NCBI RefSeq assembly: GCF_014637405.1
Contig: NZ_BMEY01000010.1
Location: 1 to 64,000 of the forward strand
Length of the DNA: 64,000 nt
Direction of reading: 5' to 3'
Source: Ornithinibacillus halotolerans
GTDB taxonomy: Bacteria > Bacillota > Bacilli > Bacillales > Amphibacillaceae
Part shown: piece by piece, positions 50,921-60,917 of the stretch
Layout of the letters: every line of letters starts with the position of its first letter
Position numbering within the stretch: position 1 is the first letter of the stretch
The notes under the pieces: generated by a model
Database searches by the model: none
What the model was told of the DNA's origin: nothing
What the model saw: only the letters and a program-made list of their open reading frames with translations
Made by a program: the position numbers and the translations under genes

Positions 50921-52399
50921 TTATTGGCCTGCTATATTTTCTAGCCCACCAGGCTTTTTAAACTCAGCAAGCTTATCTACTAATTTATGGCTCTCGTCAT
51001 TTAAACCGACAATATCTACTTTAATTCCATTCTGATGATATTTTTGGACAATCTTGTCGATTGCACCAACACCAGAATCATCCCAAATATGCGCATTAGA
51101 TAAATCTAATTTAATTAACTCTACATCTTCTTTATAGTTAAAGCTATCTACAAATTCTGTAACAGAGGCAAAAAACAGTTGTCCAGAAACGCGATACACT
51201 TTCACTTTGCTATTATCACTTGCTAAAGAAGTTACTTTTACTTTTGATATTTTAGCAGCAAAGAAAATTGCGCTTAAGATAATACCGACTAAAACCCCTT
51301 TTGATAAGTCACTAGTAAATAAAACCGTTACAACGGTAGCGAACATAACAATTGTATCGGTAACAGGTGTTTTACGGATGTTTTTAAGCGATGACCAATC
51401 AAACGTGCTAATCGACACCATAAACATTATACCAACTAATACAGCCATTGGAATTTGTACTAACAAACCATTAAATAAAATAATTAAAGTCATTAAGAAT
51501 GCACCAGCAACAAAAGCAGAAAGTCTACCACGACCACCTGATTTTACGTTAATTACTGATTGTCCAATCATCGCACAACCTGCCATCCCACCAAATAGAC
51601 CAGAAACAATATTGGCAATACCTTGTCCTCTTGCTTCCTTATTTTTATCACTTTTTGTATCTGTCATATCATCTACAATTGATGCTGTTAGTAATGATTC
51701 AACTAATCCAACAATTGCAATCGATAAAGCATAAGGGAAAATTATTTGTAATGTTTCAAAGTTAAGAGGAATGTCTGGGAATAAGAAAATCGGTAGAGAT
51801 TGTGTTAACTCACCCATATCTCCTACTGTTTTCACACCACTTCCCGTAAAAATCGCAATCGCAGTAATCACTACAATCGCTACTAGTGGAGCTGGAATCA
51901 CTTTTACAAATCTAGGTAAAATATAGATGATTGCTAAAGCACCTGCAAGCATCGCATACATTTCCCAATTTGCACCTGTGAAGTGTTCTAATTGCGCCAT
52001 AAAAATCATAATGGCAAGTGCATTTACAAAGCCAATCATTACCGAGCGGGGAACAAATTTCATCAATCGGCCAAGTTTTAATACACCCATAATTATTTGT
52101 AGTATACCTGTCAGAATAGTTGCAGCTAATAAATACTGCAGGCCATGTTCTGCAACTAATGTAACCATTAATAGTGCTGTTGCACCAGTTGCTGCCGAGA
52201 TCATACCTGGACGACCACCGACAAAAGCAATAGTAACTGCAATCGCAAAGGATGCATATAATCCGATCATTGGATCTACACCAGCTATTACCGAAAATGC
52301 AATCGCTTCTGGTATTAAAGCAATAGCTACAACAATACCCGCTAAAATATCTCCACGAACATTTCCAAACCATTCATTTCTATAGTTTGCTAAATTCAT
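50921..52399 (-). CDS. SulP family anion transporter
   Basis: The protein has 492 residues from the ATG at 52399 with AGAGGTG upstream. The frame opens 69 bases earlier, without a site. It has 12 to 14 membrane segments, the SulP motif region ([36 protein letters not shown], core [15 protein letters not shown]) and a C-terminal STAS domain (about 400-485; [20 protein letters not shown]). It may transport sulfate, bicarbonate or another anion. The divergent UspA gene and structured leader suggest stress or nutrient control. Confidence 0.88.
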   Translation of the reverse strand: MNLANYRNEWFGNVRGDILAGIVVAIALIPEAIAFSVIAGVDPMIGLYASFAIAVTIAFVGGRPGMISAATGATALLMVTLVAEHGLQYLLAATILTGILQIIMGVLKLGRLMKFVPRSVMIGFVNALAIMIFMAQLEHFTGANWEMYAMLAGALAIIYILPRFVKVIPAPLVAIVVITAIAIFTGSGVKTVGDMGELTQSLPIFLFPDIPLNFETLQIIFPYALSIAIVGLVESLLTASIVDDMTDTKSDKNKEARGQGIANIVSGLFGGMAGCAMIGQSVINVKSGGRGRLSAFVAGAFLMTLIILFNGLLVQIPMAVLVGIMFMVSISTFDWSSLKNIRKTPVTDTIVMFATVVTVLFTSDLSKGVLVGIILSAIFFAAKISKVKVTSLASDNSKVKVYRVSGQLFFASVTEFVDSFNYKEDVELIKLDLSNAHIWDDSGVGAIDKIVQKYHQNGIKVDIVGLNDESHKLVDKLAEFKKPGGLENIAGQ

Positions 52400-52428
52400 G
52401 ATGCACCTCTTCCTAATTTTTATTTTTT

Positions 52429-52451
52429 GACTTTCGACTCTCACGAAAGTC
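52429..52451 (-). promoter_or_regulatory. Hairpin in the SulP leader
   Basis: GACTTTCG (52429-52436) and CGAAAGTC (52444-52451) form a perfect 8-bp stem just before the SulP ribosome binding site. No T run follows on the minus strand. Confidence 0.45.
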
Positions 52452-52508
52452 GTGACCGTAGCGAACAATCTGTATTATAACGAGAATCGACATTTTTGTG
52501 AAACACGC

Positions 52509-52537
52509 AAGAAAACGACAACATTTGTCGTTTTCTT
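52509..52537. promoter_or_regulatory. Perfect 12-bp dyad between SulP and UspA genes
   Basis: AAGAAAACGACA and TGTCGTTTTCTT flank the loop ACATT. It lies in the shared upstream region of two divergent genes, where a terminator would not be expected, so it is a candidate operator. Confidence 0.55.
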
Positions 52538-52651
52538 TATTTATCTTAAAAATCCTCTATTTTTCAACCACATATGCTATAATGTTAAATAATTTCTCGC
52601 ACATATTAATTTTACATTTACATAACCTTAATCGATATTAGGAGGGATCCC

Positions 52652-53068
52652 ATGTATAAAAAGATTCTTTATGCTGCAGATGGCTCTGAACACTCCATGA
52701 GAGCAGGGGATAATGTATTTGAACTTGCTAGATTAAGCCCAAATTCGAAAGTAGATATTATATACGTTGTTGATCCAAAACACTCTAAAGATGAAGTACT
52801 ATCCAACTGGGGAAAAGATGCGGTAGAAGTACGAAAGGAAAAGCTTGCCTTAATCGTTCAAAAAGCTAAAAAGTCTGGAGTTAATTTTGAAGTTGTCTTT
52901 CTTAATGGTGATCCTGGCCCAACTATTGTTGATTACGCAAATAAACATAATTATGACTTAATCGTTCTTGGCAGTCGTGGATTAAATAAGTTTCAAGAAA
53001 TGCTATTAGGCAGTGTGAGTCATAAAGTTGCCAAACGAGCTAATAGCCCAGTATTAATAGTTAAATAA
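52652..53068 (+). CDS. UspA family universal stress protein
   Basis: This 138-residue single USP domain begins YKKILYAADGSEHS and has the ATP-binding motif GSRGLNKFQEMLLGSVSHKV (G-2-G-9-G-S/T), so it probably binds ATP. Members help survival under starvation or oxidative stress. TAGGAGGG precedes the ATG. It is monocistronic and divergent from the SulP gene, an arrangement seen in other bacteria, where UspA and SulP may be linked functionally. Confidence 0.9.
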   Translation: MYKKILYAADGSEHSMRAGDNVFELARLSPNSKVDIIYVVDPKHSKDEVLSNWGKDAVEVRKEKLALIVQKAKKSGVNFEVVFLNGDPGPTIVDYANKHNYDLIVLGSRGLNKFQEMLLGSVSHKVAKRANSPVLIVK

Positions 53069-53073
53069 TTTTC

Positions 53074-53098
53074 AACTCCCAAATTTGGGAGTTTTTTT
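53074..53098 (+). terminator. Terminator of the UspA gene
   Basis: AACTCCCAAATTTGGGAGTT forms a compact hairpin followed by five or more T residues. Confidence 0.88.
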
Positions 53099-53176
53099 AT
53101 TATAATTGCATATATATATTTTAATCCCGAGTTATTTGGTATGATTAAAACAACACAAAAGTGAAGGTGTGATAAC

Positions 53177-54106
53177 ATGTCAGAAAAAATATATATCATT
53201 CACGAAAATAGCGAATGGACGGAACATCTTACAAAACGATTAGATGAACTGCAATTGCCATATGAAGAATGGTTTTTAGATAAAGGAATGGTAGATTTAT
53301 CTTCTGTCCCACCTGTTGGAGTCTTTTATAATCGAATAAGCGCTTCTTCACATACTAGGGACCATCGTTTTGCTCCTGAGTTAACCGAGACTGTTCTTGC
53401 ATGGTTGGAATTACACGGAAGAAAAGTTTATAACGGAAGTCGTGCGTTGAGAATAGAGGTAAGTAAAGTAAATCAATACACAGCTCTTAATGCCATAAAA
53501 ATACAGACGCCAAAAACAATCGCTGCCGTGGGAAAGGAACAAATAATTCAAGCAGCATCAGAGTTAAATGTTCCTTCCTTTATAACAAAGCACAACCGTG
53601 CTGGGAAAGGATTAGGAGTTCAACTTTTCCATTCAATTGAAGCATTAGAGGAATATGTTTATGGGCCAACATTTGAACCATCTATAGACGGTATTACATT
53701 AATTCAAGAATACATTCAAGCACCGGAGCCCTATATAACACGATGTGAATTTGTAGGTGGAAAATTTGTCTATGCGGTACAAGTGGATACTTCTGAAGGG
53801 TTTGAACTATGTCCTGCTGACGCATGTACAATAGATGATATGTTTTGTCCAGTAGGTGAGGAAGAAGAAGAGAAGCCAAAGTTTAGAATTATTAACGGAT
53901 TTGACCATCCAATTATTCAAAAGTATGAGCACTTCTTGCGAGTTAACAATATAGATATAGCTGGTATTGAATTTATTCAAAATAAAGATGGAGAAATCTT
54001 CACATATGATGTAAATACAAATACGAATTACAATTCCGACGCAGAAGCAAAAGCAGGAAAATACGTCATGCTAGAATTAGCTAAATTTCTCGGTAGTCAG
54101 CTGTAA
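53177..54106 (+). CDS. RimK-like ATP-grasp ligase
   Basis: This 309-residue protein has an ATP-grasp layout: a pre-ATP-grasp N terminus (about 1-95), then the fold with FITKHNRAGKGLGVQLF (ATP-binding lysine and glycine-rich loop), IQEYIQAPEPYITRCEFVGG and a C-terminal metal-binding region (DIAGIEFIQNKDGEIFTYDVNTNTNY, with Glu and Asn). It resembles RimK-type alpha-glutamate ligases and should join a carboxylate and an amine using ATP. Its partner substrate and pathway are unknown. It is monocistronic with a terminator. Confidence 0.82.
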   Translation: MSEKIYIIHENSEWTEHLTKRLDELQLPYEEWFLDKGMVDLSSVPPVGVFYNRISASSHTRDHRFAPELTETVLAWLELHGRKVYNGSRALRIEVSKVNQYTALNAIKIQTPKTIAAVGKEQIIQAASELNVPSFITKHNRAGKGLGVQLFHSIEALEEYVYGPTFEPSIDGITLIQEYIQAPEPYITRCEFVGGKFVYAVQVDTSEGFELCPADACTIDDMFCPVGEEEEEKPKFRIINGFDHPIIQKYEHFLRVNNIDIAGIEFIQNKDGEIFTYDVNTNTNYNSDAEAKAGKYVMLELAKFLGSQL

Positions 54107-54121
54107 AGAGTCTGTCAATTT

Positions 54122-54160
54122 CACAAGCCTGATTGAACATTCAAGATGCAATCAGGCTTG
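54122..54160. terminator. Bidirectional terminator
   Basis: ACAAGCCTGATTG and CAATCAGGCTTGT form a perfect 13-bp stem with a 13-base loop between convergent genes. A T-rich tail follows on the right. Confidence 0.8.
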
Positions 54161-54182
54161 TTATTATTGTTATTATTACTAG

Positions 54183-55301
54183 CTAATCCACCTTACTAGT
54201 CTTCACCTTTTGTCTAGCTATTAAGAAGAATGCAACCGTTAGTAAAAGTATGATTGGAATTCCTTGCCACCACTCTTGCCCGTTCTGAATTAAGATAGCT
54301 TTTGTAGGTAGTAAATACTGGAAAGGATTAACCCAAGCGAAAGGCGGCCAAGTAATCATCGTAGTGATCACATACCCAATCAATAACGTACCTAATACAC
54401 TAAAAAGGGTAGCTAACGTATGCTTAAACATTAAACTGAACAGTAAGCAAAGTGAAATGATCATAAATATACTAATGGAAACGAGAATAATCCCATTCTG
54501 CATATACTCCAAGATTGTTATAGTTTCTATTTGTTGCCCTACTTCTATTACAACCGGATAGTTAAAAAATCCCTGATATCCAAATACGTAGCCTATTATT
54601 AACGTAATTGCTAAGAGAAAAATAGTTGTTATGAAATAAAGAATAATGGAACTAAAGAATTTACTTGTTATAATATGTGCTCTTTTCAACGGTTGGGTAA
54701 ATAATAAATTAATCGACCTGTTCTCAAATTCTGAAGACATAATTTCCCCAATTAATAAGAGCATCAAAATAATTGCACCTAAATTAACGAACAAGTCAAC
54801 AACTTGTTTTATAAAGTTAGGGAAGGCTCTACTATACGTCTCATGTTCAGGTGGAATATCTTCCTCCAGAAGTTTTTCATTTAATGCTAAGGAATAGGAG
54901 ATTTCTTGAAAAGATAGTGCGTGATCTCCACCCTTTTGCTTGTACTCCTCCGCAAGGGAATAATACTCCATCTCTAGCTTCAGCTTTTCACGAAATTTAG
55001 TTGGTGCTAATAAATTCCTAGTTTCATAGAGATTATTTACCATCGCGCTGTTTAGACGACTAAGCTCTTGTTCCAATTCATTCTCTGGATCATCCTCTAG
55101 GATAGCGTTATGAATCTTTGAATTAGAAAAATTAATTTCTAATAACTCATCAACCTTATCTCTCGCTTCTTTTTCAATATTGGATTCAAATATTATATTT
55201 CGACCCATTAAAATTCCGACACCAACAGCTATGCCGATTAAGATATATAAAAACTTTTTACTAAATAGGATCTTTTTCAACTCAAAAGATAACAACCTCA
55301 T
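54183..55301 (-). CDS. ABC-2 type transporter permease
   Basis: The 372-residue protein has one N-terminal membrane segment (about 14-35), an extracellular coiled region (about 40-160, rich in Glu/Leu), and five C-terminal segments with FENRSINLLFTQPLKR, the cytoplasmic ABC-2 motif. It overlaps the ATPase gene by four bases (ATGA). It shares its architecture with the larger permease at 56199-57476. The two probably form a heterodimeric channel. Confidence 0.85.
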   Translation of the reverse strand: MRLLSFELKKILFSKKFLYILIGIAVGVGILMGRNIIFESNIEKEARDKVDELLEINFSNSKIHNAILEDDPENELEQELSRLNSAMVNNLYETRNLLAPTKFREKLKLEMEYYSLAEEYKQKGGDHALSFQEISYSLALNEKLLEEDIPPEHETYSRAFPNFIKQVVDLFVNLGAIILMLLLIGEIMSSEFENRSINLLFTQPLKRAHIITSKFFSSIILYFITTIFLLAITLIIGYVFGYQGFFNYPVVIEVGQQIETITILEYMQNGIILVSISIFMIISLCLLFSLMFKHTLATLFSVLGTLLIGYVITTMITWPPFAWVNPFQYLLPTKAILIQNGQEWWQGIPIILLLTVAFFLIARQKVKTSKVD

Positions 55302-56182
55302 GAGGATAACTCCTCTTCAAAAAGTTCACGGTATCGTTTTTCTGCACCAACTTTTTGGACTTCTATATCTAGTATCGTAGCACCACTGGCACTTATGGAA
55401 TCAATAAAGCTTTGTAGGTCAATATCAGTCTCTTCAAACCCTAGTTGGTATTGACCTGTTTCAGAAAAAGGAATACTTTTATCCGTTAATCCTTGTTTTG
55501 CCTTCTCCACATCACTTACCGTTAGAAAGTATTTTTTAGATGCTATATCTGTTAAAGATTCTTTTAAAAGAGCTCCATCTTTCATGAAATAGATCGTATT
55601 TGTTAATCGATCAATTTCATCTAAATTATGGGAAGAAACAATGATGGTTGTTCCTTCTTTATATAATTCTAGTAAGATTTTACGCATATTAATTGCGCTT
55701 GTTGGGTCTAGACCATTTAAAGGTTCATCCATAAGTAAAAGCTTCGGTTCATTAATAATAACCATTGCAAGTAATAAATGTTGCTTCATACCAAGTGAGT
55801 AGTTACGAACTCGTTGTTTCATATATTTTTCCATTCCAACCCGCTCTGCTACTTCTTTGATTTTTGAGTATGGTATCTTTTGAACACTACATATAAACTT
55901 TAAATGATCATATCCTGTTAAGTTTCCATAAAGAATACGATTATCTTGTAAATAAGAAACATCATGGAAAAGCGATGCATCCGTATGTTTTTTTCCTAAA
56001 AGCCTTACTTCCCCTTCTTGGAAGGAAAGTAGATTCGTCATACAGTTTAACATCGTTGTTTTCCCAGACCCGTTAGGACCTACTAATGCGATAATTTGTG
56101 GTGTTTCTACTGTAATATCAATTCCTTTTAATACCATTTGCTTTTTATATCGTTTCTTTAAATTTCTCACTTCGACAATCAT
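55298..56182 (-). CDS. ABC transporter ATP-binding protein
   Basis: This 294-residue ATPase has Walker A GPNGSGKTT (about 34-42), signature YSLGMKQHLLLA (about 130-141), Walker B LLLMDEPLNGLDP and switch SSHNLDEID. A C-terminal region of about 85 residues follows. It sits between two permease genes in a four-gene operon that starts with a lipoprotein. Such lipoprotein-plus-ABC sets are often used for resistance to antimicrobial peptides or for self-protection. The substrate is unknown. Confidence 0.9.
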   Translation of the reverse strand: MIVEVRNLKKRYKKQMVLKGIDITVETPQIIALVGPNGSGKTTMLNCMTNLLSFQEGEVRLLGKKHTDASLFHDVSYLQDNRILYGNLTGYDHLKFICSVQKIPYSKIKEVAERVGMEKYMKQRVRNYSLGMKQHLLLAMVIINEPKLLLMDEPLNGLDPTSAINMRKILLELYKEGTTIIVSSHNLDEIDRLTNTIYFMKDGALLKESLTDIASKKYFLTVSDVEKAKQGLTDKSIPFSETGQYQLGFEETDIDLQSFIDSISASGATILDIEVQKVGAEKRYRELFEEELSS

Positions 56183-56198
56183 GTATTCACTCTCCTCC

Positions 56199-57476
56199 CT
56201 AATTACTCAATTTAGTTTGTACAATGGAGAAAACATACGTAACGGTAAATATAATGAAACTAGCAATACTTAGTGAAACAATTCCATTTGCATAGGAGAA
56301 ATTAAAATTCTCATATGTTAGTGCTAATTCATTGGTTAGCACATCATAAACAGAGAAATATGGAAATGGAATAAAATGTGCAACATTGGTAGCAATAATT
56401 TCTCCGCTTATCGCACTTCCAATAAATAAGGTTACTAAGGTTAATCCTATTGCAATTAAGACACGTTTCGCCAAAATGGAGAAAAGAAACAGAATAGAGT
56501 AGCAGAATATTAGAATTAATGTAAACATACTAAAGGCTTTCATTAAAAACATACCCATTCCCATAAGGGTAAATGTTCTGTCTTCACCATAAATAAGAAC
56601 CGGGTACTCCCAGTCACCAAAACGATCAAAAATGCTTCCAATTATAATAGAGAAAACAACAGCACCTAGTAGGATGAACAGGCTAGTTAAAATTGTTGTT
56701 AGGAATTTACTAATTATTATTTTATAGCGCCCAATTGGTTGTGTTTGTAATAAATAGATTGGCCCATTTCTACCGAGACCTTCTTTTGTGACCATATCTC
56801 CAAAGAGGAATAAGAAGAAAACAGCTCCAACAAAACTAAACAACAAACCAAAAAGTCGAAACAGATAATGAACCGTGGTGGAAGAATATTTATTACTGTA
56901 ATCCTTAAACAACTCCATAATCATTTCAGCTTCTGCTCTACTAGTACTATTTACCTCTTTATCGTATATAGTCATGTGAGAAAAATAACGATCCCATGGC
57001 AGTAACGGTTGGATATTCTTCTCCTGCATCCATTTACTCATTTCCACATACGTTTCTAATGTAAATAATGTTGGATGGGTATATGTATGTGTTTGGTTTT
57101 CAAATTTCATCTGACCGATATCTGGCTCTGTTTGGTCTATCTCTATTTGGAGTAACGCATGCCAATTCTCATTTTCTAATAAGGCTACTTTTGATCGCCT
57201 TTCCTCTAGCCAGTTCTCATGAAACTCTAAAGAGTCCTCTAGTTCCTGTACTTCAGATTCTTCAGCAGACTCTAAGGCAATTTTTGTTTCATCAATAGCC
57301 AGTTGCGTACGCTCGATGTCATCTTTTAGTGGTTTTATTTCGTCTTCAACACGCGTTGTATTCATATAAACAAATACATAATAAGCGATTAGAAATAAGA
57401 GCAAGGCTAACAATAGCACCCGAAAAAAGGCCGTATTCCATGCCTTTTTTAATTCAAATAATATTAGCTTAATCAA
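56199..57476 (-). CDS. ABC-2 type transporter permease
   Basis: This 425-residue protein starts at a TTG with GGAGGTGA upstream. It has one N-terminal membrane segment, a coiled-coil extracellular region (about 40-95, EDEIKPLKDDIERTQLA-type heptads), and five to six C-terminal segments (GLGRNGPIYLLQTQPIGRYKII, core YLLQTQPIGRYK). The same design as the permease at 54183 suggests that the two arose by duplication. Second gene of the operon. Confidence 0.85.
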   Translation of the reverse strand: MIKLILFELKKAWNTAFFRVLLLALLLFLIAYYVFVYMNTTRVEDEIKPLKDDIERTQLAIDETKIALESAEESEVQELEDSLEFHENWLEERRSKVALLENENWHALLQIEIDQTEPDIGQMKFENQTHTYTHPTLFTLETYVEMSKWMQEKNIQPLLPWDRYFSHMTIYDKEVNSTSRAEAEMIMELFKDYSNKYSSTTVHYLFRLFGLLFSFVGAVFFLFLFGDMVTKEGLGRNGPIYLLQTQPIGRYKIIISKFLTTILTSLFILLGAVVFSIIIGSIFDRFGDWEYPVLIYGEDRTFTLMGMGMFLMKAFSMFTLILIFCYSILFLFSILAKRVLIAIGLTLVTLFIGSAISGEIIATNVAHFIPFPYFSVYDVLTNELALTYENFNFSYANGIVSLSIASFIIFTVTYVFSIVQTKLSN

Positions 57477-57499
57477 AAAATCACCTCCATCTTTGAAAA

Positions 57500-58051
57500 T
57501 TACCGTACAAGGATGCTAAACACATAATATGCTTGCCCTACAACTTCACCGTCCCACTGTAGTTTTAAAGAGTAATAATATTTCCCTTTTTCCATTGGGG
57601 CAGTAATATCCCTACCGTTCACTTCTACTTCCTGCTTTTCACCTAATCTTATTTGAGTTAACTCGATAATATCCGGACTATATATATGATCCGTTTCTGG
57701 GATTTCATCTGTAGTTGTCATAAAGTTAAAGATTTCACCTGGCTCTACTGGCAGTGGTTTCCATCCATATAATTGCTCTTCAGGAGGATTGGGTTCCAAT
57801 GAACAAAGGCTCTCTTCTTTCCAGCACCAAATATCAAGCGCAACATGGGTTGATTCATCATTAGCCTTATTTGCTACTTGAACAGTTGGTGGACTATCTA
57901 CCACTTTTCTTTCATTAGCAGTTTCAGTGTCAGCACTATTATCATTACTTTCTGATGCCTCTGGTGCCTCCCCTATCAATGCTGGGTTTTCCGCACATCC
58001 AACGAGAAGCATTCCAGTCATTATCAATATATAAAGATAGATTTTTTTCAA
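57500..58051 (-). CDS. Lipoprotein of an ABC operon
   Basis: The 183-residue precursor has a signal peptide and lipobox LVGC (Cys 19), then a Ser/Asp/Glu-rich linker (about 20-50) and a small beta-rich domain (about 55-183) with two Cys residues (WCWKEESLCSL) that may form a disulfide. It starts at a TTG behind GAGGGGGG. It is the first gene of the operon with the two permeases and the ATPase. I do not recognise its family. Confidence 0.8.
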   Translation of the reverse strand: MKKIYLYILIMTGMLLVGCAENPALIGEAPEASESNDNSADTETANERKVVDSPPTVQVANKANDESTHVALDIWCWKEESLCSLEPNPPEEQLYGWKPLPVEPGEIFNFMTTTDEIPETDHIYSPDIIELTQIRLGEKQEVEVNGRDITAPMEKGKYYYSLKLQWDGEVVGQAYYVFSILVR

Positions 58052-58257
58052 ACTAACCCCCCTCTCATTTTCCTTGTAATAGTCTACATTCTGAATCTTG
58101 TAAAAATTGTAACATATAATTAATGTATTTGAAATATAACATTAAATATTCAATTTCTTAATAGATATTTTATTTTATTGCATGTTAGAAGGTAGAAGTA
58201 TGATATTTTAGGGAAAAGGAACATTATAAACAGGTATATACATAAGGAAGTGATGGA

Positions 58258-58980
58258 ATGAACCAAGCAGCAATTATATTACAAAACGTTCATTACTCTG
58301 CAGATGGGATACATATTCTTAAAAACATTACCGGTTCCTTTCCAGAAGGTAAGATTACAACATTAGTTGGCCCATCGGGGGCGGGGAAATCTACGTTATT
58401 TAAACTTTGTAATGGATTACGTTCCCCTGATTCCGGCGAGATTTTAATTAAAGGAAAATCCATTTATGAATATGACCCATTAGACTTGCGTAGAAAAGTA
58501 GGCATTGCTTTACAAAGTGCGACGATGATTAAAGGATCTGTATTAGATAATCTACAACTTCCACTAACATTACAAGGCCAGAAAATTGAAAGGGAATACG
58601 CTGAAGAATTACTACATGATGTTGGTTTAGGGGAGGAGTTTATCGAACGAAACGCTAAAGATTTATCTGGGGGACAACGACAAAAGCTTTCCATCGCTCG
58701 TACTCTGGTAAATAAACCCAAAGTATTATTACTAGATGAAATTACTTCTTCTCTTGATCGAGTATCTCAACATGATATTGAAGAATTAATTGAGAAAATT
58801 AACAGGAAGTACGGAACAACGATTATTTGGATTACTCATAATCTCGACCAAGCATTAAGAATCGGTCATTATACATGGGTGATGATGAATGGAGAACTTA
58901 TTGAATCTGGCGAAAGTTCTCTATTACAAAATCCACAAGATAAGCGTGTTCAAGAATTTGTAAAGGGGGAATTAGAATGA
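58258..58980 (+). CDS. fetA: ABC transporter ATP-binding protein FetA (YbbL)
   Basis: The 240-residue ATPase has Walker A GPSGAGKST (about 38-46), signature LSGGQRQKLSIA (about 138-149), Walker B LLLDEITSSLD (Ile in place of the usual Pro after Glu) and switch THNLDQA. It partners the UPF0014 permease that follows with a four-base overlap. In E. coli FetAB exports iron and protects against peroxide. In Bacillaceae the homologues are YjkB and YjkA. The metal substrate here is inferred. Confidence 0.88.
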   Translation: MNQAAIILQNVHYSADGIHILKNITGSFPEGKITTLVGPSGAGKSTLFKLCNGLRSPDSGEILIKGKSIYEYDPLDLRRKVGIALQSATMIKGSVLDNLQLPLTLQGQKIEREYAEELLHDVGLGEEFIERNAKDLSGGQRQKLSIARTLVNKPKVLLLDEITSSLDRVSQHDIEELIEKINRKYGTTIIWITHNLDQALRIGHYTWVMMNGELIESGESSLLQNPQDKRVQEFVKGELE

Positions 58981-59732
58981 GCTATCTGACATTATCTTTA
59001 ACATTGATTTTCGTTCTAATCCCACTTTTATTATCTCGAACATTAAAGCTTGGTTTAGAAAAAGATACATTGATTGCAACTGTTCGCTCAATAATTCAAT
59101 TACTTGTGGTGGGATATGTTCTACAATATGTATTTCAAGCGGACAGCTTTATTTTCATTCTTCTAATGATTTTACTCATGATTGGAGCAGCAACCCAAAA
59201 TGCTCGCAAAAAAGGGGCATCTATACAAGGGATAACATGGAAGCTTTTTATAACATTTGTATTCATAGAGATACTAACTCAAAGCATTTTACTCGGCTTA
59301 AATATCGTACCAGCTACTCCACAGTATATTATTCCAATTAGTGGGATGGTTATAGGGAATTCAATGGTATTAGGAATACTTTTCTTGAATCGGTTCACAG
59401 CAGAGGTGGAAAACCAAAAAGAGGAAACCGAACTAATTCTGTCTTTAGGTGGAACACCAAAACAAGCAATCCATACTCAATTAATTACTTCTATAAAAGC
59501 AAGTACCATCCCTACAATTGAAAGCCAAAAGACAATTGGACTTGTACAATTACCAGGAATGATGAGTGGACAAATTATAGCAGGAGCAGATCCTGTACAG
59601 GCTGTTCAATTTCAATTATTAATCTTATTTTTACTTTTAACAACTGCAGTAGTGACAAGTATTATGTTAGGGTTTCTTTCTTATCCAGCCTTATTTAATA
59701 AGCGGATGCAATTTTTAAAGTTAAAGAGTTAA
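58977..59732 (+). CDS. fetB: ABC transporter permease FetB (UPF0014)
   Basis: This 251-residue protein with seven membrane segments belongs to the UPF0014/FetB family: VRSIIQLLVVGYVLQYVFQ (core SIIQLLVVGYVL), ISGMVIGNSMVLGILFLNR, and the conserved LPGMMSGQIIAGADPVQAVQFQ (core LPGMMSGQIIAGADP) near the end. It forms an iron exporter or related transporter with FetA. The gene pair is followed by a terminator. Confidence 0.9.
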   Translation: MSYLTLSLTLIFVLIPLLLSRTLKLGLEKDTLIATVRSIIQLLVVGYVLQYVFQADSFIFILLMILLMIGAATQNARKKGASIQGITWKLFITFVFIEILTQSILLGLNIVPATPQYIIPISGMVIGNSMVLGILFLNRFTAEVENQKEETELILSLGGTPKQAIHTQLITSIKASTIPTIESQKTIGLVQLPGMMSGQIIAGADPVQAVQFQLLILFLLLTTAVVTSIMLGFLSYPALFNKRMQFLKLKS

Positions 59733-59740
59733 TAAACATC

Positions 59741-59773
59741 AGGGAGTCCTTTTATTAGTGTGACTCCCTTTTC
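59741..59773 (+). terminator. Terminator of fetAB
   Basis: AGGGAGTC and GACTCCCT with a 13-base loop, followed by a TTTTCTTG run. Confidence 0.8.
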
Positions 59774-59832
59774 TTGTATAGCTATCACTCATTATTTACA
59801 ATAAATTATAAGAAGGATAAGGAGGTATTGCT

Positions 59833-60765
59833 GTGAAAGAAAAAGTGCGAATTGGGAAAACAGACTTAGTAGTAATTCCAATTGGACTTGGAGCTAACGC
59901 AATTGGTGGACATAACTTATATCCCGGTCTAGATGAAAAAGAGAATAAAAATCTCGTTAAAGTAGCTATAAAAGAAGGTCTAGATTTCATTGACACTGCA
60001 TTCAGTTATGGCATGGGGCGGTCTGAAGAGTTAATCGGTGAAGTAATTAAGGAATTGAAAAATCGCCAAGAAGTTATTATTGCAACTAAAGGCGCCCAAA
60101 GAATAGTTGGAGACGAACGCATTATCGATAACTCTCCAGAATTTTTGCGGGATACGGTAGAAGCTAGTTTAAAAAGACTACAGACCGACTATATCGATTT
60201 ATTCTATATTCATTCTCCAGATGCAAAAACACCAAAGTATGAAGCGGTTGGAGCATTAAAAGAATTGAAAGACGAAGGAAAAATTCGAGCTATTGGCGTT
60301 TCCAACTTTTCACTTGCACAACTTAAAGAAGCGAATCAAGATGGTTATGTAGATGTATTACAAGGTCATTATAATCTACTAAACAGAAACGCTGAACAGG
60401 AATACTTCCCTTATACAATCGAAAATCAAATCTCATTTATCCCATACTTCCCCTTTGCATCTGGCTTACTTGCTGGAAAATATACAAAGGATACCCAGTT
60501 CTCTGATTTCCGTTCTAAAATGCCGCATTTGCAAGGGGAAGAATTTGAACAAAATCTTGCCAAAGTAGAGAAACTACGTACAATCGCAATTGCAAAACAA
60601 ACGGAAATATCCAATCTTGTTTTAGCTTGGTATTTATCCAATGACGCAATTGACACAGTTATCCCCGGTGCAAAGACACCAGAACAAGTTATCCACAACT
60701 TACAAACATTAGAAGTCGAACTAAGTAAAGAAGAGGTTGAACAAATAAGCAAAATATTTTCTTAA
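59833..60765 (+). CDS. Aldo/keto reductase
   Basis: This 310-residue protein has the NADPH-dependent aldo/keto reductase fold. [21 protein letters not shown] (core [13 protein letters not shown]) provides the catalytic Tyr, ATKGA holds the Lys, and the later RAIGVSNF and [22 protein letters not shown] match the cofactor site. It is a typical stress-related AKR (YhdN/IolS-like). It starts at a GTG behind AAGGAGG, is monocistronic, and lies before the MhqR-like operon. Confidence 0.9.
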   Translation: MKEKVRIGKTDLVVIPIGLGANAIGGHNLYPGLDEKENKNLVKVAIKEGLDFIDTAFSYGMGRSEELIGEVIKELKNRQEVIIATKGAQRIVGDERIIDNSPEFLRDTVEASLKRLQTDYIDLFYIHSPDAKTPKYEAVGALKELKDEGKIRAIGVSNFSLAQLKEANQDGYVDVLQGHYNLLNRNAEQEYFPYTIENQISFIPYFPFASGLLAGKYTKDTQFSDFRSKMPHLQGEEFEQNLAKVEKLRTIAIAKQTEISNLVLAWYLSNDAIDTVIPGAKTPEQVIHNLQTLEVELSKEEVEQISKIFS

Positions 60766-60787
60766 GAGGGACTTTCCCTCTTTTTTT
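60765..60787 (+). terminator. Terminator of the aldo/keto reductase gene
   Basis: AGAGGG and CCCTCT with loop ACTTT, followed by seven T residues. It starts at the stop codon. Confidence 0.88.
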
Positions 60788-60828
60788 GTGCCTAAATATG
60801 TCATATTCGCAAATGCTAAAGAGGAAAT

Positions 60829-60880
60829 TTGACAAACAATATAATTTTTATTAAAATATACTTAATTAAAGATATTTAAA
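60829..60880 (+). promoter_or_regulatory. Promoter and MarR-type operator of the quinone operon
   Basis: TTGACA (60829-60834), 17 bases, TAAAAT (60852-60857). An imperfect 30-bp palindrome centred on TTAATTAA (60851-60880; half-sites AATAT-CTTAA and TTAA-GATATT) covers the -10 and the start of transcription. A MarR-type repressor would block RNA polymerase here. Confidence 0.75.
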
Positions 60881-60917
60881 TTCATAATAAATAAATTAAG
60901 GATAAGAAGGTGTAGTT

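Noticed and set aside
51912-52385. Long open frames of about 150 codons on both strands inside the SulP gene
   Set aside because: They lie wholly within the SulP coding region, lack ribosome binding sites, and have a composition typical of shadow frames.
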